Positions 60,281 to 64,000 of a DNA stretch of 64,000 nt are shown here, one piece after another (position 1 is the stretch's first letter; each line of letters opens with the position of its first letter). The notes beneath the pieces were generated by a model, which saw nothing but the letters and a program-made list of their open reading frames with translations, was not told the DNA's origin and searched no databases. A program made the position numbers and the translations under genes. The stretch spans positions 69,909,022 through 69,973,021 of the forward strand of contig OZ020306.1 of the NCBI GenBank assembly GCA_963971305.1. Reading direction: 5' to 3'. The DNA comes from Arcuatula senhousia (lineage: Eukaryota; Mollusca; Bivalvia; Mytilida; Mytilidae).

Positions 60281-63200
60281 ATGAACATCTTGACCTGTGT
60301 ATTATTACTTGTTGGTTTACCTCATACATTGGCATGTGACTGCTTAAAGTACAGTCCAATCAAAATTCTACAGGAGGAAATATGTGATGCTGATTTTGGT
60401 AAAAATTAACAAGAATTGTTTTTGAACAACCAGAGGTACCAATGGGACATCCGAATGTCAAAAGTCCGAAAGGGCAGAGACAAAAGCAGTAAACACCAAT
60501 GAGAACAAGACGGGAAAAACAGACAACACAAGATACGGAAATACTAGTACATAAACAACAGAATAGCAATCAACAACTCCACAAATTCAAGTCGTAACGA
60601 GAGTGAACTACGGTGGTCCGGAATAGTTAGCAGTTCCTGCTTGCTCTGGCACACCCGAAAAAATGAATTGTCAAATTACATTTTTGTATAGAAAAAAAAC
60701 CAAACTGTATATTGATTAAGAAATAGACTAAAGGTTTAAAATACAGAAAAAAACAGTCACTTGTTTAATTTTTCAGTGGTTGCCTTCTACATTATTCGCC
60801 ATGAAGATTCAGGTAACCAAAACGCAGATATCAGATATGTCGGAAGAATAATGAATGTTTTTAAGTACAGGGAGGTAAGAATATCATTTAATATGGTTCT
60901 TTATTGTTAATTTGAACGAAGAAACTTTGTCAATGGCACAGTTGGACGAGTGGAACGGGTTTTGTTGGACGGTTATCATTTTTGGATTACTTTATTGTAG
61001 ATGAAACAAGCTTTTTAATTGACTGAAACCATTTCGTCTATGAGCCCATTGACAAAAATGTTGCCAACTGACTGTAATGCCATCAATATTTTCTTTAAAT
61101 TAAATTATACGTAATGATTGAAATAGTTTTTCGGTCTTATCGAAATAAATGTATTGTAACCTCAATGCCCGCTTCAAAATTACCCGCTAACAATCTGCTA
61201 TAAGGTTATTTCTTCGTTGCTCGAAAAAATATGACACTCAATCGTAAACGTTTTATAAGGGCGATGAACATAAAGAAGGTGATGAACAAAACTACCGAAC
61301 TTGGAGGATTAATCTCAATGTCTAAGAGACAAGACAAAACATGGAAGACACACCAGAATAGTTATAGATCGCAATGGTCCTGACTTTGTTCAGGCAATTC
61401 AAATAAAATGGTGGGTTAAACCAGGTTTTATGGCGCGCCAAACCTCCCTCTTCCATTGCGATCTGATGGACCGGTAGTAACACACAACGCAACACGAATG
61501 TGAGGACATAATAGGGATAATAAGATGATCATCTCAGTACAACAATCATCAGTACACTAATCAAAACAATCACTAACCAAAATGTTCAACCAAAATCACT
61601 CAAAAAAAATTATACTTAAAACCCTACAAATGTTACTTATTTTAAGTATTTCCATTAGTAGGGAAAGTTGTCAGACGGTTAAGTAATACTTAGTAACATG
61701 TAAGTAGTTGATATTACTTGTTACTATAAGTAAAATTTGTACTTTAAGTATTACTATTTGTAAAATAAACAATAAATACTTGAAGTAAAACAGCAATTTT
61801 GATTTAGTAAATCAAGCACTACTTTTATTTTACTACAAGCGTTACTTGAAGTTATGTTATCACTCGGTTTACCATTACTTGCAGTAATTGTATTGCTTAT
61901 AACAACTTTCAGCAAGCCTCAAGGATTACTTGTATAAGTTTTAGTAGTTTTTCAGATGGGTATTTATAGTCGCGACTAGGGGAAAGCCCCTCTGCGTCGA
62001 CTTATACCAATCGGTATAGACTCGCTATGTGCCATGGGTCGTCCAGCCCATGACACACCACCGCCAGTGTTAGCTGCTCCATAGTATCCTTCGTTATCGA
62101 TGGAAGCAGGGCCCGTCTTCCACCACGGGGAGGTGCTGGTCGGAATTCTGGAAGACGTTTTAGTAGTTAAAGTTATGCTTTAGTTTATTGGTTCAATAAA
62201 AACACCATATTCAAGGTTTATATCTTGGGTATTTATAATTATAATATGTTTTAGAAAAATATTACTTAAAATTAATCATTTCAATTCTGGAAAACATAAT
62301 TATTAGTTTCGCAGATTTAAATTTTTTATTCAAAATTGAAACGAAAATAGTTTCAATTTTTAAATTACTAAATTTCAAGGGAGATAATTTTAAAATTCCA
62401 AAAAAGAGAGAATTTGAGACCATATAACAGTGAAAAAAAATGATTTTTTTTTTTTTATAATTTCACTAAAACTATGAAGTGATTACCACTTTATTACTAA
62501 AAATAGGATAATTTAATGTCAAGTCTGATGCAAAAAAAAATATAAAATTTTCAATTCTTACTATTTATGATATCATTGTTGATTATGTAACTTACTTTAA
62601 TAATTTCTAATTCCAAATCTAATTGAAGCCTCATCTTTTGAAATTGATTGTTTTCTGAAAATAAAACTTGCATGTAGGCACGGAGTGTTCAAAGACTAAA
62701 AAGATTATCAAACCTTAATAATTCGCCTGTTAATATTTTGATAACTTTGTAATAGTTTTGACTAATTTATATAGAATAGCCTTCTTTTAATAAAATATAG
62801 GATTTTTTTTTAATTTCTCATTATTTTGCTTATAAATAGGTATTTCCTCATACGGACTTGCAGGACATAATGTGTTCTTAACTGCCCTTGCATCTTTAGT
62901 TATTGGAAGAAGTAAAATTACAATTATACGTGTAAATGTACTCTTCTATTATACAAGCTCCCTTTCAACATTAATATAGATATATACATAGACAAGGTCA
63001 ATTTCAGTTTATTTAATTTGCTTTAAGAAATGATCAATACTGCAACTGAGTACTGAAAGTAATTCATGTTGTAGCTTTAAGTAACGAACTACTACTTCAA
63101 GTATTTTCGTTCTTTAAACGGTTACTGAAATAAAAATCTTACTTAAAATAAGTAACATTGTGTTAATAAGTAATATGTATGAATTTTATTACTAAAAGTA

Positions 63201-63937
63201 AGTAATCATAAGTAATGCATAAGTAGTTCATTACTAAAATCACTACTTGAAATAAGTAACTAGTCACTACTAAGTAGCGTATTTTTTTGAGTGATGAACA
63301 TCAAATGAAGATGAGAAATATAAGGTGGGATGCGTACAAAAGAAAAGTAAATTTTGAAGACCACAGAAAAGGGAGATTTCACCTATGTGGTGCACTTCTT
63401 GACGGTCCACAAAGGAGTCTTGTACTGAGCACTAACCCGATGTTATAATATAAAAACACTTAGTCGCCTCTTACGACAAGAAATGCTCTGCTTCGGGCCT
63501 ATTCGCCACCCATACCCCACCCGGGACCGTTTTCATGTGTCTGAATTTTTGGTCGAAATTCTGTGACAATTATACGATCGAAATTGGAATAAAAAAGACT
63601 AGACGTGAAATTAAGATCATTCTGATTTGTGCAAAGTATATGCCAGTCTATAAGCGATTTTATAAATTTTATGTCAATTTTTGGCATACAAATGCAAAAC
63701 ATTTTCATGTCAAATTGCTATATACTAGCACCCCGATTTGTAAGGGGAAAAAAGGTAAATTTGCATGATTTCTCTCTGTGCATCCAAATTGGTAATTTAA
63801 TTGATTGTTATAGACTTTGTTTTAGGATATGCCAGAGAGAAGACCATTCAAATTGGAGAATGATGAGATATACACATATGCAAACCAAGACAAATGTGGA
63901 CTTCCACTCATCTCGAAAGTTACATACGTTCTAAGCG
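60281..63937 (+). CDS. TIMP-type metalloproteinase inhibitor, N-terminal exons (continues past window)
   Basis: Exons 60281-60398, 60777-60874 and 63826-63937 join in phase and code for 109 residues; a GT donor at 63938 shows that more follows. Residues 1-18 (MNILTCVLLLVGLPHTLA) are a signal peptide. The mature chain starts CDC, the C-x-C wedge of TIMPs, whose free N-terminal Cys chelates the catalytic zinc of matrix metalloproteinases. Later marks are RYVGRIMNVFK and IYTYANQDKCGLPL then TYVLSG, matching the TIMP netrin-like OB fold. An AG acceptor immediately precedes the ATG, so a 5' UTR intron is likely. The protein should be secreted and control matrix proteolysis. Whether the C-terminal TIMP domain exists cannot be seen. 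Confidence 0.88.
60425..60660 (-). mobile_element. Longest RT-less copy of the YIDD element 3' tail
   Basis: Reaches from GAGGTACCAATGGGACATCC through AGTCCGAAAGGGCAGAGAC to AGCAGTTCCTGCTTGCT, collinear with 17361-17580, and stops before the RT stop codon. It lies in intron 1 of the TIMP gene. Confidence 0.7.
61285..61590 (+). mobile_element. Dispersed repeat family R2, best copy
   Basis: Contains both halves: ACCGAACTTGGAGGATTAAT to ATCGCAATGGTCCTGAC, then AACCTCCCTCTTCCATTGCG to AAGATGATCATCTCAGTAC. It gives the reference layout for the other copies. Non-coding. Intron of the TIMP gene. Confidence 0.65.
61596..63294. mobile_element. Large foldback element rich in TTACTT/AAGTAA words
   Basis: TCACTCAAAAAAA at 61596 and TTTTTTTGAGTGA ending at 63294 are terminal inverted repeats. 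Both arms are dense with AAGTA/TTACT words (for example GTTACTTATTTTAAGTA in both arms, inverted). The middle is plain AT-rich DNA except for a GC-rich insert at 61950-62156. No ORF of note. It lies in intron 2 of the TIMP gene. Confidence 0.65.
61950..62156. mobile_element. GC-rich hairpin-rich insert flanked by 12-bp direct repeats
   Basis: GTTTTAGTAGTT occurs at 61938-61949 and 62157-62168, bracketing about 207 bases with far higher GC than the surroundings. Local hairpins include AGGGG/CCCCT, TATACC/GGTATA, and CATGGG/CCCATG around a short loop. The direct repeats look like a target-site duplication, so this may be a structured SINE-like retroposon. No A or B box was identified. Confidence 0.55.
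63385..63535 (+). mobile_element. SINE-like dispersed repeat
   Basis: TATGTGGTGCACTTCTTGAC and GGTCCACAAAG are the inverse of words at 27730-27765. The block ends with TTAGTCGCCTCTTACGACAA and CCCCACCCGGGACCG, a compact GC-rich end unlike its surroundings. The two short ORFs overlapping it are incidental. Confidence 0.45.
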
Positions 63938-64000
63938 GTAAGTTGTACAAAAATGTCACATACATTTGAAAATTCATGCTGTTTTGAAGAATCAACGACA

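Overview
The window is animal DNA, most likely from a marine bivalve mollusc and plausibly a mussel (Mytilidae). It is AT-rich, its genes are split into small exons by GT-AG introns, it encodes secreted mosaic proteins built from lectin, Sushi, discoidin and chitin-binding modules, and it is full of mobile elements (DIRS-like, YIDD reverse transcriptase, LINE, Helitron-like, hammerhead-ribozyme repeats). The species is inferred, not proven. Exon models were built by hand from splice sites and reading-frame phase.

Layout. (1) 1871-4844 (+): 3' exons of a SAXO-like axonemal microtubule stabiliser; its 5' end was not found. (2) 4845-11474: intergenic, with a hairpin, a 69-bp satellite and old repeats. 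(3) 11475-24320 (+): a complete 12-exon gene for a 639-residue secreted protein with signal peptide, SUEL (rhamnose-binding) lectin, Thr-rich linker, F5/8C, C-type lectin, Asn/Gly/Ser linker and CBM14. (4) 25934-31387 (+): a complete 6-exon gene, signal peptide, Sushi, CBM14, 168 residues. (5) 36711-38306 (-): a single-exon class A GPCR with a third extracellular loop of about 200 residues. (6) 40373-52123 (+): a 13-exon gene, signal peptide, Sushi, Sushi, F5/8C, Thr linker, Sushi, CBM14, 491 residues; its first intron holds a broken DIRS-like retrotransposon. (7) 52655-58745: a tandem segmental duplication whose two copies differ by clean insertions. (8) 60281 to the window end (+): the first three coding exons of a TIMP-type metalloproteinase inhibitor, followed by a foldback element.

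The three CBM14 genes lie on one strand. They end in the same eight-cysteine chitin-binding module, use phase-1 module borders and share the phase-2 intron inside each Sushi domain. They look like one locus that diversified by swapping N-terminal recognition modules onto a constant chitin-binding anchor. Roles in shell or periostracum matrix, mucosal defence or particle capture are possible but inferred.

Among mobile DNA, the strongest signals are four hammerhead-ribozyme-like cores with a tiny stem III (two identical), a 1448-bp element with Helitron hallmarks and an empty site in the duplicate copy, a reverse-transcriptase element inserted in an 85-bp satellite whose 3' tail recurs about ten times, and a 207-bp GC-rich hairpin-rich insert flanked by 12-bp direct repeats.
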